Assembly (NCBI GenBank): GCA_028277395.1
Contig: JANQGJ010000012.1
Coordinates: forward strand, 37,905-101,904
From: Bacteroidales bacterium
GTDB taxonomy: Bacteria > Bacteroidota > Bacteroidia > Bacteroidales > F082
Direction: 5' to 3'
DNA: 64,000 bases
Shown here one piece after another: positions 55,412-64,000 of this stretch. Numbering within the stretch: position 1 is the stretch's first letter; every line of letters begins with the position of its first letter. Both the position numbers and the translations under genes were made by a program. The notes below the pieces were generated by a model that saw nothing but the letters and a program-made list of their open reading frames with translations, was not told where the DNA came from and did no database searches.

Positions 55412-55747
55412 ATGACAACTTTAAGAAACTCCGTAAAACTTATTGGACGATTAGGTAATGATCCTGAATTAATTAATCTTGGCAACGACAAAATAAAAGT
55501 GCGCTTTTCACTGGCAACTTCTGACTACTATACAGACAAAGATGGTGAGCGTAAGGAAGACACCCAGTGGCATAATATTATTACATTCGGTAAAACAGCT
55601 GAGATTGCAGAGAAATTCCTTAACAAAGGGAAGGAAATCGCTATTTCCGGAAAATTAACATACAGATCATGGGAAGATAAGGACGGTAATACTAAGTATA
55701 TTACTGAAGTAGTAGCTAATGAAATACAAATGCTCGGTAAAAAATAG
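55412..55747 (+). CDS. ssb: Short single-stranded DNA-binding protein without acidic tail
   Basis: An OB-fold SSB of 111 residues: NSVKLIGRLGNDPELI, the QWHNIITFGKTAEIAEKF block and GKEIAISGKLTYRSWEDKDGN are typical. It ends immediately after the OB fold (QMLGKK), lacking the Gly/Pro-rich linker and the acidic D-D-x-P-F tip that recruits partner proteins. It is therefore probably an accessory SSB, not the main replication SSB. It has an unusually long leader and is followed by its own terminator. Confidence 0.9.
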   Translation: MTTLRNSVKLIGRLGNDPELINLGNDKIKVRFSLATSDYYTDKDGERKEDTQWHNIITFGKTAEIAEKFLNKGKEIAISGKLTYRSWEDKDGNTKYITEVVANEIQMLGKK

Positions 55748-55769
55748 TTAGCTCCCATGAATTAATCAG

Positions 55770-55805
55770 ACAGGGTTGAGGTTTAACTTCGACCCTGTAC
55801 TTTCT
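55770..55805 (+). terminator. Intrinsic terminator after ssb
   Basis: A 10-bp stem (55770-55779 with 55789-55798, one G-T pair; arms start ACAGGGT and end ACCCTGT) is followed by TTTCTGGTTTT. It lies about 22 bp after the ssb stop. Confidence 0.75.
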
Positions 55806-56110
55806 GGTTTTACCCGTTGCTCTTTCCACCCGATTGTAATTGTTTTTGTACAGGTTAATGTTATTTTGTTTTTCGTCTTTTCGGATGATATTGTTTACTT
55901 TGTTGATAGTAGCAGAACAAAACCTATTCAGAATCTTTTACCATGAAGATTAAAACGTTAAGGTCTTAATGTAAGGACATTGGAGATGTCGTGTTATTCA
56001 TACAGTCCGACTAATATTTATTTACAATTTGGAAATCCCTGGAAATTTTGAATGATCCGGAAATTAGTATTGATCCGATTACTGATCCTGTTTTTAATGT
56101 CATCATTCAT
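55806..56110. other. Gene-free stretch between ssb and tRNA-Phe terminators
   Basis: About 300 bp with no supported gene, repeat or RNA. An open frame starting at 56048 on the plus strand runs through the tRNA and is not credible. Confidence 0.4.
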
Positions 56111-56140
56111 AAAAAAAGCTCCAACATCAGTCAGAGCTTC
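56111..56140 (-). terminator. Intrinsic terminator after tRNA-Phe
   Basis: On the minus strand AAGCTC and GAGCTT form a 6-bp stem followed by TTTTTTT. It begins 8 bases after the CCA end of the tRNA. Confidence 0.8.
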
Positions 56141-56148
56141 AAAAATTG

Positions 56149-56224
<76 letters not shown>

Positions 56225-56240
56225 ATCAATTTTGGAGGGG

Positions 56241-56270
56241 CAAAAGTACACATTTTTTCAATTTATCAAA
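56241..56270 (-). promoter_or_regulatory. tRNA-Phe promoter (TTTG-N18-TACTTTTG)
   Basis: Minus strand: -33 TTTG at 56267-56270, 18-bp spacer, -7 TACTTTTG at 56241-56248. This is one of the best matches in the window to the Bacteroides sigma-AB consensus. It is 17 bases upstream of the tRNA 5' end. Confidence 0.8.
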
Positions 56271-56310
56271 AAAAATCATAAAAATTTACAACACAATTAT
56301 TGCTTAGTAC

Positions 56311-56318
56311 TATTTTTG
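56311..56318 (+). promoter_or_regulatory. Candidate -7 box (TATTTTTG) for the coaX operon
   Basis: An exact TAnnTTTG match on the plus strand, 22 bases before the TTG start at 56340. It supports starting coaX there and not at a codon within the tRNA region. Confidence 0.5.
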
Positions 56319-56339
56319 CCTTCTAATACGGTTGACAAT

Positions 56340-57077
56340 TTGAAACTTGTAGTTGACATAGGCAATTCTTTTACCAAACTTGCAGTCTTTCACAATGATG
56401 AAATCATTGAACTAAAATTAGTTAAAGATCCTGTAATTAAAGAATTTGAAATAATTTATAAACTATACCCAAATATCAATTCGTCTATTTTAAGCAGTGT
56501 AGGAAAGTTGAATCCTGATATACCGGAATTTCTATCTGGCAAAGGCAGGTTTCTTGAACTTCATCATAGTACCGGTGTCCCTTTTATAAATAACTATAGT
56601 TCAGCGGAAACTCTTGGTAAAGACAGAATTGCCATTGCTGCTGCCGCAGTTAAACTTTTTCCTGCTAATAATGTGCTTGTAATTGATATGGGCACCTGTA
56701 TTACATACGACCTGGTAACTTCAGCAGGTGAATATCTAGGTGGCGGTATAAGTCCCGGAGTAAAAATGAGATTTAAAGCATTACATAATTTAACTCACCG
56801 ATTGCCGTTAGTAGAAATACCACCGGATTTTAGCGATGTTAAACTCCTTGGAGATACTACTGAATCAAGTATACTTTCCGGTGTTATTTTTGGATTAAAA
56901 GGTGAAATAGAAAGTACTATTAATCAATACGAAAAGTCATTTTCACCCCTTAAAACAATTATAAGTGGCGGAGATTATAAATATTTTGAAAAATTATTAA
57001 AAAGTAACATATTTGCAACCCCTAATATAGTGGTACGTGGATTAAAAAATATCCTTGATTTTAATGAGAAGAAATAG
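56340..57077 (+). CDS. coaX: Type III pantothenate kinase (CoaX)
   Basis: First step of coenzyme A synthesis: ATP-dependent phosphorylation of pantothenate. The start is taken as TTG at 56340 because the next residues, KLVVDIGNSFTKLAVF, are the family N-terminus, and any ATG upstream lies in the tRNA. Motifs: GKDRIAIAAAA, VIDMGTCITYD and GGGISPGVKMRFKAL, all in place for the ASKHA fold; 245 residues is normal. It heads an envelope operon whose next gene overlaps its end by 14 bp, a conserved neighbourhood in Bacteroidota. Confidence 0.93.
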   Translation: MKLVVDIGNSFTKLAVFHNDEIIELKLVKDPVIKEFEIIYKLYPNINSSILSSVGKLNPDIPEFLSGKGRFLELHHSTGVPFINNYSSAETLGKDRIAIAAAAVKLFPANNVLVIDMGTCITYDLVTSAGEYLGGGISPGVKMRFKALHNLTHRLPLVEIPPDFSDVKLLGDTTESSILSGVIFGLKGEIESTINQYEKSFSPLKTIISGGDYKYFEKLLKSNIFATPNIVVRGLKNILDFNEKK

Positions 57078-58344
57078 TGTTTATTTAATATTGATATTTG
57101 TTGTCTTAGTTGCTAATACTCAGGCTCAAACAGGAATTAATTCTCCTTATTCAAGATATGGATTAGGACAACTTTACGGAGAAAACCTTAACACGGTTTC
57201 GGTATCAATGGGAGGACTTGGTATTGCAGTGCATGACCCAACTGCCTTAAATCCATCAAACCCTGCATCATATGGCTCATTGGATTCAGCTTCTTTTCTT
57301 TTTGAAGTTGGAGTAGCTGCAAATATTACAAACCTTAAAACAACAACTTTATCAGAAAACGGTTATGATGCAACACTGAATTATATTTTTGCAGGTTTCC
57401 CGATAACAAGATGGTGGAGGTCAGGTATAGGTATTATGCCTTTCAGCAAAATTGGATATAATGTTGAAGTAACTGTTGAAGTCCCTGAATTTAGTGATGT
57501 GGTTCATTCATTTACTGGCAGTGGAGGATTAAACAGAGTTTTTTGGGGCAATGGATTTAATATAACGAACAACCTGAGAGCCGGTGTTGACATTACTTAT
57601 CTCTTTGGTGAATCCACCAGAGTCAGCAAAATATACTATCCGGATTCGATTTATATTTTCGGAACGGTTGTTGAAAGAACAGTTAGAGCAGCTGATTTTG
57701 TTTTTGACTATGGTGTTCAATACGATTTTGATATTAACGAAAGAATACAGGCAACAGTTGGCCTTATTTATGCCAACAGGTTTAATCTTAGTTCTAAATA
57801 CAGTAATTTATCAAAAACTATTTTGGGAGGAAATCCGGGAGAAATAGAGTACGTAAAAGATACAGTAGAATTTACGCCTGAAGAAAAGGGCGACATTATT
57901 TTACCTGAACGACTAGGTGTTGGTTTTGCTGTTAACAGAGCAAACAATTGGTTAGTCGGAATTGATTTTGAATGGCAAAAGTGGGAAGATTTTTCGGCAT
58001 TCGATGTACAAGATTCATTATCTAATTCGTGGAGAGTTGCACTTGGCGGTGAATATACACCTAAACACACAAACATTTCGTCGCTCTTTAAACGCCTTAC
58101 GTACAGAGCAGGATTCAGGTATAATCAGTCATATTTGAACTTTTATGGTAACCAGATCAGTGAATTTGGCATAAGTTTTGGAGTTTCATTTCCTATGAAG
58201 AGTTCAAAAACAGGAATAGACCTTGGAATGGAAATAGGAAGAAGAGGCACTACTAATGATAATTTAATCCAGGAAAACTTCTTTAACTTTTCACTGGGTA
58301 TCTCAATACAGGAACATTGGTTCCAAAAACGAAAATACAGGTAA
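57064..58344 (+). CDS. Outer-membrane beta-barrel protein (FadL-like)
   Basis: A 426-residue protein with a signal peptide ending ANTQAQ (near 20). The mature N-terminus, INSPYSRYGLGQLY, and GGLGIAVHDPTALNPSNPAS resemble FadL-type channels of Bacteroidota. The remainder is an alternating strand pattern ending in an aromatic-rich segment. The start is the ATG at 57064, overlapping coaX by 14 bp. It may transport hydrophobic compounds; that is family-level inference. A TPR protein follows 20 bp later. Confidence 0.83.
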   Translation: MRRNSVYLILIFVVLVANTQAQTGINSPYSRYGLGQLYGENLNTVSVSMGGLGIAVHDPTALNPSNPASYGSLDSASFLFEVGVAANITNLKTTTLSENGYDATLNYIFAGFPITRWWRSGIGIMPFSKIGYNVEVTVEVPEFSDVVHSFTGSGGLNRVFWGNGFNITNNLRAGVDITYLFGESTRVSKIYYPDSIYIFGTVVERTVRAADFVFDYGVQYDFDINERIQATVGLIYANRFNLSSKYSNLSKTILGGNPGEIEYVKDTVEFTPEEKGDIILPERLGVGFAVNRANNWLVGIDFEWQKWEDFSAFDVQDSLSNSWRVALGGEYTPKHTNISSLFKRLTYRAGFRYNQSYLNFYGNQISEFGISFGVSFPMKSSKTGIDLGMEIGRRGTTNDNLIQENFFNFSLGISIQEHWFQKRKYR

Positions 58345-58364
58345 AAATCAATAATTATAGTATT

Positions 58365-59762
58365 ATGAAGTTAAAATCATTAATATTAGCATTAACAATA
58401 CTTTTAAGCTCTGCTATTGTTGTTATTGGGCAAAATAGCACGTTTGAACACAAAGACGATATTCCAAAATATGGAAACGATAGCGTTGAATGTGTAAAAA
58501 ACCTTTCGCTATACAGAGGTGAGTACAAACAATGGAAATCCAGTGGTTATAAAGGTGAAACTATAAATGATGCTCTAAAATATTGGAGATATGTTCTTGA
58601 CAATTGCCCAAAAGCTACCGAAAATCTTTATGTTGATGGAGTAAAAATGATTGGGTATAAAATCAAAAAAGAGAAAGATAAAGATACCAAACAGGGACTA
58701 ATTGATACACTTATGATGTTGTATGACATGCGTATTCACTATTTCCCAAATCATTACAAAACCGGTAAATCTCAGGTTGGTCAGATTTTAGGTAGAAAAG
58801 GTGTTGATTTATATAAGCTTTCACCATCTAAAAACTATCTTGCTGCATATGAAATACTTGGGAAATCTATCGAACTTGATAAAGAAAGAGCAAAAGGACC
58901 GGTTTATATTTATTACTTCCGTTCTATAACAAAAATGGCTCAAAAGGGCGATACTGATACCGCAGCAGTTGTTGATGCTTATGATATGATCAGTGATTAT
59001 GTTGATGCAAATATTCTCAAATATCAAAAAGCTGGCAATGTGAAAAAAGAAGAAGAATATAATAACATCAAGGGTAATATTGAAAATACTTTCGAACCAT
59101 TTGCAAACTGTGATGATCTGGTAAGGATTTACCAGAAAAAATATGATGCAACTCCTGAAAATGTTGATTTATTAAAGAAAATCACAAAATTACTGGATAA
59201 GAAGAGTTGTGTGGACTCAAAATTATACTTTGATGCTACTGTAGGATTGTATAAACTGGAACCTTCACCAGAATCAGCATACCTTATAGGTAAAATGCTA
59301 CTTAAAGATGAGAAGTATTCTGAGGCCGTTCCATATCTTGAGGAAGCTATTAAAATGGAAAACGAAACAAGAGCGTACAAAGCTCTTATTTTCCTTGCCG
59401 AAGATTTCATGTCACTGAAACAATACACCAAATCAAGGGCTGTTGCCAGAAAAGCAGCTAAATTAAATCCAAATGCCGGTAAACCATATGTTATTATTGG
59501 TGATTTATATGCTGCCAGTGCTAAAGATTGTGGTAACGATGAGTTAACAAAAAAAGTTGCTTACTGGGCTGCTGTTGACAAATATAAAAAAGCAAGATCA
59601 GTTGAACCTGATCTGGCAGAATCCATGAACAAAAGGATAGGTTCTTATCAAAAGTATTTCCCGGCAACTGAACTGTTGTTTTTCCATAACCTGAATGAAG
59701 GGGATGAGTATACCGTAGAATGCTGGATAAACGAGGTTACAACCGTCAGAGCTGCTAAATAG
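58365..59762 (+). CDS. Periplasmic TPR protein
   Basis: The start at 58365 yields a signal peptide (MKLKSLILALTILLSSAIVV). About 465 residues, mostly helical with tetratricopeptide repeats in the second half (LIGKMLLKDEKYSEAVPYLEEAI, KALIFLAEDFMSLKQYTKSRAVARKAAKLNPNA shown only as its key hydrophobic spacing). Such proteins scaffold envelope complexes. It stands between the barrel protein and LptC in what looks like one operon. Confidence 0.82.
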   Translation: MKLKSLILALTILLSSAIVVIGQNSTFEHKDDIPKYGNDSVECVKNLSLYRGEYKQWKSSGYKGETINDALKYWRYVLDNCPKATENLYVDGVKMIGYKIKKEKDKDTKQGLIDTLMMLYDMRIHYFPNHYKTGKSQVGQILGRKGVDLYKLSPSKNYLAAYEILGKSIELDKERAKGPVYIYYFRSITKMAQKGDTDTAAVVDAYDMISDYVDANILKYQKAGNVKKEEEYNNIKGNIENTFEPFANCDDLVRIYQKKYDATPENVDLLKKITKLLDKKSCVDSKLYFDATVGLYKLEPSPESAYLIGKMLLKDEKYSEAVPYLEEAIKMENETRAYKALIFLAEDFMSLKQYTKSRAVARKAAKLNPNAGKPYVIIGDLYAASAKDCGNDELTKKVAYWAAVDKYKKARSVEPDLAESMNKRIGSYQKYFPATELLFFHNLNEGDEYTVECWINEVTTVRAAK

Positions 59763-59781
59763 GCTATTTTAAAAAATAAAA

Positions 59782-60351
59782 ATGTTTGTAAAATTTATAA
59801 GAAGCATTGTTCTGGCTATTGCCGGAATGATGCTTTTTTCCTGTGAGAACTCACTCTCAAAAATATCTGAAATTACAAATATTGAAGACACACTGGCTGC
59901 CATAACTACTTACGACATTGTTTATAGCAGATCCGACTCTGGGTTTGTTCAGGTAATTCTTTCCGGTCCTCTTATGAAAAGATATGTGGGCGATGATGAA
60001 TATAACGAGTTCCCGGAAGGCTTTAAAATTGTTTTCCTGGATAATGACGGAAATGAAACCTCTGTTATTACCGCAAATTATGGCGTGGATTATCAGAAAA
60101 GAAAATACATGAATGCGCGCAATGATGTAGTGATAAAAAATTATGAAACAGGTGAAGAGCTTTATACGGAAAACCTGATTTGGGATAAGAAATCGAAATT
60201 AATAAGAGCAAATACCTTTGTGAAACTGGTAATGCCTGATAAAACTATTTTCGGAGACAGTATGTGGGCCAATGAAGAATTTACCGAACATGAAATATTC
60301 AATATTAAAGGTGAGTTTGAGGTTCAGGAAGATTCATTGGTTAGTAATTGA
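59782..60351 (+). CDS. lptC: LPS export periplasmic protein LptC
   Basis: At 189 residues it has an N-terminal hydrophobic segment and lipobox (MMLFSCENS), unlike the E. coli form, which has a transmembrane anchor. The LptC jellyroll is visible in GFVQVILSGPLMKRY, FPEGFKIVFLDNDGN and the C-terminal VKLVMPDKTIFGDS with MWANEEFTEHEIFNIKGEF. It should hand lipopolysaccharide from LptBFG to the bridge. It is the last gene of the coaX-started cluster, 19 bp after the TPR gene. Confidence 0.85.
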   Translation: MFVKFIRSIVLAIAGMMLFSCENSLSKISEITNIEDTLAAITTYDIVYSRSDSGFVQVILSGPLMKRYVGDDEYNEFPEGFKIVFLDNDGNETSVITANYGVDYQKRKYMNARNDVVIKNYETGEELYTENLIWDKKSKLIRANTFVKLVMPDKTIFGDSMWANEEFTEHEIFNIKGEFEVQEDSLVSN

Positions 60352-60406
60352 TTTTAACCAGTATTAAATTATCGGAGGGCAATCATATCAGGACTTTAAT
60401 TATTAG

Positions 60407-60414
60407 TACTTTTG
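60407..60414 (+). promoter_or_regulatory. Candidate -7 box (TACTTTTG) for the CNNM-type gene
   Basis: An exact TAnnTTTG match on the plus strand, ending 12 bases before the ATG at 60427. The mRNA would have a leader of only a few nucleotides. Confidence 0.5.
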
Positions 60415-60426
60415 TAATATGCTGAT

Positions 60427-61695
60427 ATGAGTACAAACGGACTTATAATAATATTCTCCCTTATACTTTCCGGTTTCTTCTCAGGAATGGAAATAGCTTT
60501 TGTTAGCTCAAACAGGCTGATGCAGGAACTTGATATGAAACGCAAAGTTATCCCTGCCCGTATCCTGTCACCATTTTATAACAACCCATCAAAATTTATA
60601 GGTGCACTTTTACTGGGCAACAACATTGCACTTGTAATTTACGGAATTGCCATAGCAAACATTTTGAAGCCGGTTATTGTTGATTTATTACCTGTATCAG
60701 CTTCCTCAGAATATATTATACTATTCATCCAAACAATCATATCCACATTATTGATACTTATTGTAGCTGAGTTTATACCAAAAGCCTTATTTCGTATAAA
60801 CCCCAATGCCATTCTTAAGGCTTTTGCCGTTCCTGTCTGGATGTTTTATTATGCATTTTATCCTTTAATACTCTTATACATTGGCATTTCTGAAGTAATC
60901 CTGCGTAGTATTTTCAGGGTAAAACTTGCCAGGGAGAGTTATACCTTTAGTGCACACGATTTTGAAGAATACGTTAAAGATTCACTTTACGATTACGAAA
61001 AACAGGATGATGTTAATCAGGAAATTCAGATGATCCAGAATGCCATTGAGTTCAAACATGTAAAACTCCGTGAGTGCATGGTCCCCAGAACTGAAATACA
61101 GGCACTTGAAATTAATCAGGATATCGATGAATTCCGAAATCTGCTTGTTGAAACCGGTCATTCAAAAATATTTATCTATAAAGAATCAATTGATCATATC
61201 GTAGGGTATATACATGTTTTCGACCTTATCAGCAATCCGGGCTCGATCAGTGATATTATAAGGGAAATTGATCCCTATCCGGAAACTACATCAGCACAGG
61301 AATTACTGAAAAATTTCATTGAAAACCACAAAAGTATTGCAATCGTACTGGATGAATTTGGAGGTACTGCCGGTATAGTGACCATGGAAGATGTAATTGA
61401 GGAAATTTTCGGTGAAATTGAAGACGAACATGATCAGGATAAGGAAATTGAAAAGAAAATAAACGACAAGACTTTCATACTTTCAGCAAGGCTGGAAATT
61501 GATTATTTAAACGAAAAGTACAAATTAGATTTACCAGTATTGGAAGACTATGAAACACTTGCCGGATTTATTATTCACAATCACAATAGTATCCCTGTTG
61601 ATAATCAGAAAATTCAGATAGGATCATTCAGTTTTACCATCTTAAAATCTTCAGGTAACAGACTTGATGAAGTAATGCTTGAAATTATTGAATAA
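60427..61695 (+). CDS. CNNM/HlyC-CorC-type membrane transporter
   Basis: At 422 residues it has the full layout: DUF21 membrane domain (about 1-185, with GFFSGMEIAFVSSNR near residue 15), a CBS pair (about 200-335; VPRTEIQALEI, SIAIVLDEFGGTAGIVTMEDV) and a C-terminal CorC_HlyC domain (residues about 345-420; LPVLEDYETLAGFIIH). The family transports or controls Mg2+/Co2+ across the inner membrane. Despite the historical 'hemolysin' label, no haemolytic role is implied. Its conserved position next to lpt genes may reflect an envelope role. Confidence 0.92.
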   Translation: MSTNGLIIIFSLILSGFFSGMEIAFVSSNRLMQELDMKRKVIPARILSPFYNNPSKFIGALLLGNNIALVIYGIAIANILKPVIVDLLPVSASSEYIILFIQTIISTLLILIVAEFIPKALFRINPNAILKAFAVPVWMFYYAFYPLILLYIGISEVILRSIFRVKLARESYTFSAHDFEEYVKDSLYDYEKQDDVNQEIQMIQNAIEFKHVKLRECMVPRTEIQALEINQDIDEFRNLLVETGHSKIFIYKESIDHIVGYIHVFDLISNPGSISDIIREIDPYPETTSAQELLKNFIENHKSIAIVLDEFGGTAGIVTMEDVIEEIFGEIEDEHDQDKEIEKKINDKTFILSARLEIDYLNEKYKLDLPVLEDYETLAGFIIHNHNSIPVDNQKIQIGSFSFTILKSSGNRLDEVMLEIIE

Positions 61696-61795
61696 CAGAT
61701 CTTTTTGCCTTTATTGTAATATCTTTAATATTAATGCGTTACACAATGTATTAATCAAAATATCATGAAGGTGTTATGCTTCTGATTTTTGGAAT

Positions 61796-61803
61796 TATAT
61801 TTG
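61796..61803 (+). promoter_or_regulatory. Candidate -7 box (TATATTTG) for lptD
   Basis: An exact TAnnTTTG match on the plus strand, 41 bases upstream of the TTG start at 61844. Confidence 0.45.
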
Positions 61804-61843
61804 CATTCAATATAGTATTTTAAACAAAATAAAATAATAGAAA

Positions 61844-64000
61844 TTGTTCAGCAGAAGTTCAATCATTATCACATTTATTAAGCTATGGGTACTGGTTGCT
61901 ATACTTCTGCCTAATAATCTGATCTCAGGTGTAATAGACTTGGGAATTCCATTCCTGCCACCAGATACTGCTCAGGTTATCTCCAATGACACTGTTCCTG
62001 TTTATGACACTTTGGTTTACCAGGATACCATAGTTGGCGATACTATTATATCCACAAGTGTATCAGGTGACACTGTAATAAATGAGAACGAGCAAAGGAC
62101 AAGGATTGAGTCGAAAGTAGAACGATTTGCTGTTGATTCAATTGTACAGGACATTGCAGGAAGAAAAGTATATCTTTTTGGTGAAGCTGTTGTGAATTAT
62201 GAGGACATAACCCTAAAAGCAAATTATATTGAGGTGGATCTTAATACAAATACAGTATTTGCCTCAGGAACAGAAGACTCAACAGGTAACCACATTGGTT
62301 TACCTGAATTCACACAGGGTGAACAGACATTTAAGTCCAACACAATGACTTATAATTTCGATACAAAAAAAGGAATTATAACAAGAGTTGTAACGGAGGA
62401 TGGAAATGGTTTTTTACATGGCCAGAAGGTTAAAAAGCTTGATGATAATACAGTGAATATCCTCAGGGGAACGTACACCACCTGCAACCATGAAGAGCAC
62501 CCTCATTTTGGTTTCAGGTTTAAAAAGTCCAGAGTGATACCGGATTCAAAAATAATAACCGGTCCTGCATATATGGAGATTGAAGAAATGCCAACTCCAA
62601 TTGGATTACCATTTGGTTTTTTCCCCAATAAAAGCGGACAAACATCCGGTATCGTAATACCAACATTCGGTGAATACAGCAGCAGGGGATTTTACCTTGA
62701 AGACGGAGGATATTACTGGGCTATTAACGAGTATATGGATTTAAAGATCCTGGGTGACATATATTCAAGGGGTGGCTGGGGTATTAAACCTACTTACAGG
62801 TACAAAAAAAGATACAAATACAGTGGGAATCTGAATTTTGGGTACGCCGAAAATGTTGTAGGGACAAAAGGTACAGACGATTACAGCAAAAGCACCGATT
62901 TCAAAATTAGGTGGTCGCACAGACAGGACCCAAAGGCACGACCAAACAGCACATTCTCGGCCAACGTAAATATTGTAAGTAGCAACTATGTGAAATACAA
63001 CGTTGTTTCAACACAGGATTATCTTTCAAATGAGTTTCAGTCGAGTATTGCTTATCAAAAGAACTGGGGTGGTAAATATTTTCTGACATTGAACGGAAGT
63101 CACCGTCAAAATACCAAAACCCATAAAGTGGACGTCAGTTTGCCTGAGCTAACGTTTACAGTAAACAGGTTTTATCCGCTACGAAAGAAAACAGGAGGTA
63201 GCAAGAAGAAATTCTATGAAGACCTAAGTGTTTCATATACCTTAAACGCAAAAAACACAATTAGCACTTATGATTCTGTACTTTTCGATCAGGCAACTAT
63301 CGAGAACAATATGCAATCGGGTGCAATTCACAAAATACCAATTACCCTGCCATTGAAGGTATTAAAATACTTTACGCTAAGCAATTCCATCAACATCACA
63401 GACAGGATGTATAGTAAAAGTATTACAAGGGAATGGGATAATGATACAACCATTATTGGAAGCGACACTATCTTTCCAGGTGTTGTAACTGATACAATTC
63501 CAGGGTTCAGGCATGCATTTGATTATAACTTTTCATCTAATCTGTCGACAAAATTATTTGGGATGGTTTCCTTTAAAAAAGGACCTGTAAGAGCTATCAG
63601 ACATGTGCTTACTCCAAATATCAGTTTTTCATATACTCCTGATTTCGGTAGTGAGAAACACGGGTATTATGGCACCTACATTGATGGTGATGGAAATGAA
63701 ATTAAATATTCACATTTCGAAGGTAGTCTGTTTGGAAGTCCGCCCTCGGCAAAATCAGGAAGAATAGGCTTTTCTTTGGGTAATAACCTGGAGATAAAGG
63801 TTCCATCAAAAAAAGATACAGTTACCGGACTTCGAAAAATAAAACTTATTGAGAGTTTTTCAATTTCAGGTAATTACGACCTGTCAAAAGATTCACTTAA
63901 CATGTCGATGATTACAATGTCGGGAAGAACCACCTTGTGGAAAAACTTTAATATTCAATATGGTTCAGTCTGGGATCCTTATGCTACTGATTCGGCCGGG
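61844..64000 (+). CDS. lptD: LPS-assembly outer-membrane protein LptD (3' end outside window)
   Basis: An open frame of about 719 codons to the window edge. The start is TTG at 61844, the only start-like codon between an in-frame TAG (61838) and the signal segment KLWVLVAILLPNNL. The N-terminal OstA/LptA-like jellyroll spans about residues 95-200 (IAGRKVYLFGEAVVNYEDITLKA, YIEVDLNTNTV), followed by RGTYTTCNHEEHPHFGFR and the long beta-barrel region with PTPIGLPFGFFPN. It inserts lipopolysaccharide into the outer leaflet. The N-terminus has an extra Asp/Thr/Val-rich linker (about 35-80). Confidence 0.9.
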   Translation, partial: MFSRSSIIITFIKLWVLVAILLPNNLISGVIDLGIPFLPPDTAQVISNDTVPVYDTLVYQDTIVGDTIISTSVSGDTVINENEQRTRIESKVERFAVDSIVQDIAGRKVYLFGEAVVNYEDITLKANYIEVDLNTNTVFASGTEDSTGNHIGLPEFTQGEQTFKSNTMTYNFDTKKGIITRVVTEDGNGFLHGQKVKKLDDNTVNILRGTYTTCNHEEHPHFGFRFKKSRVIPDSKIITGPAYMEIEEMPTPIGLPFGFFPNKSGQTSGIVIPTFGEYSSRGFYLEDGGYYWAINEYMDLKILGDIYSRGGWGIKPTYRYKKRYKYSGNLNFGYAENVVGTKGTDDYSKSTDFKIRWSHRQDPKARPNSTFSANVNIVSSNYVKYNVVSTQDYLSNEFQSSIAYQKNWGGKYFLTLNGSHRQNTKTHKVDVSLPELTFTVNRFYPLRKKTGGSKKKFYEDLSVSYTLNAKNTISTYDSVLFDQATIENNMQSGAIHKIPITLPLKVLKYFTLSNSINITDRMYSKSITREWDNDTTIIGSDTIFPGVVTDTIPGFRHAFDYNFSSNLSTKLFGMVSFKKGPVRAIRHVLTPNISFSYTPDFGSEKHGYYGTYIDGDGNEIKYSHFEGSLFGSPPSAKSGRIGFSLGNNLEIKVPSKKDTVTGLRKIKLIESFSISGNYDLSKDSLNMSMITMSGRTTLWKNFNIQYGSVWDPYATDSAG

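Overview
The window is AT-rich chromosomal DNA from a member of the Bacteroidota, most likely a Bacteroidales/Marinilabiliales-type organism. The evidence is the repeated TAnnTTTG promoter element close to start codons, three proteins ending in type IX secretion (T9SS) C-terminal sorting domains, a GldN/PorN-like protein, many short lipoproteins, LruC, Fisump and DUF4332 domains, and the coaX - outer-membrane protein - TPR - lptC - CNNM - lptD gene order. No species is named because no database search was possible.

Layout. 0-9.6 kb: housekeeping genes (frr partial, pyrH, a patatin/beta-barrel protein, secA, lepA). 9.6-16.6 kb: a lipoprotein, an ECF sigma factor with a membrane anti-sigma-like partner whose N-terminal domain is duplicated, a cupin, a GldN-like lipoprotein, a beta-helix T9SS cargo protein and a D-serine-dehydratase-like enzyme. 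16.6-30 kb: a T9SS cargo protein, then a signalling and metabolic block of three paralogous PEP/pyruvate-binding ATP-grasp proteins (REC-REC fused, GAF-like fused, and stand-alone), a TPR-PAS-PAS histidine kinase, and a glutamate-dehydrogenase homologue whose catalytic lysine position is Gln. 30-38 kb: a SlyD-type FKBP and a heavy-metal RND efflux operon (His-rich protein, adaptor, pump, TolC-like), with a 9-bp minisatellite between adaptor and pump. 38-43.7 kb: a T9SS cargo protein, a cysteine-synthase-family enzyme with a Cys-rich tail, and a lipoprotein/LruC pair.

43.7-48.4 kb is the accessory island: a Fic protein bounded on both sides by matching arrays of four half-sites, a decayed lipoprotein gene, an HNH endonuclease and an unrecognised helical/beta protein. 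The last two genes have promoters of the same architecture (two TGTAG boxes 25 bp apart, 14 bp to the -33 box, 20-bp spacer, TATGTTTG), so they look co-regulated. 48.4-55.1 kb: a DUF418-like membrane protein, a DUF4332 protein, a VWA-Fisump lipoprotein, five exact-period 126-bp repeats, and a lipoprotein/LolA/polysaccharide-deacetylase operon. 55.4-64 kb: a tail-less SSB, tRNA-Phe, coaX, an envelope operon ending in lptC, a CNNM transporter and the start of lptD, which runs off the window.

The strongest candidates for something undescribed are the PEP/pyruvate-binding sensor cluster (18.2-30.1 kb), the shared-promoter pair of HNH nuclease and toxin-like orphan (45.4-48.2 kb), and the Fic gene inside duplicated operator arrays (43.8-45.0 kb).
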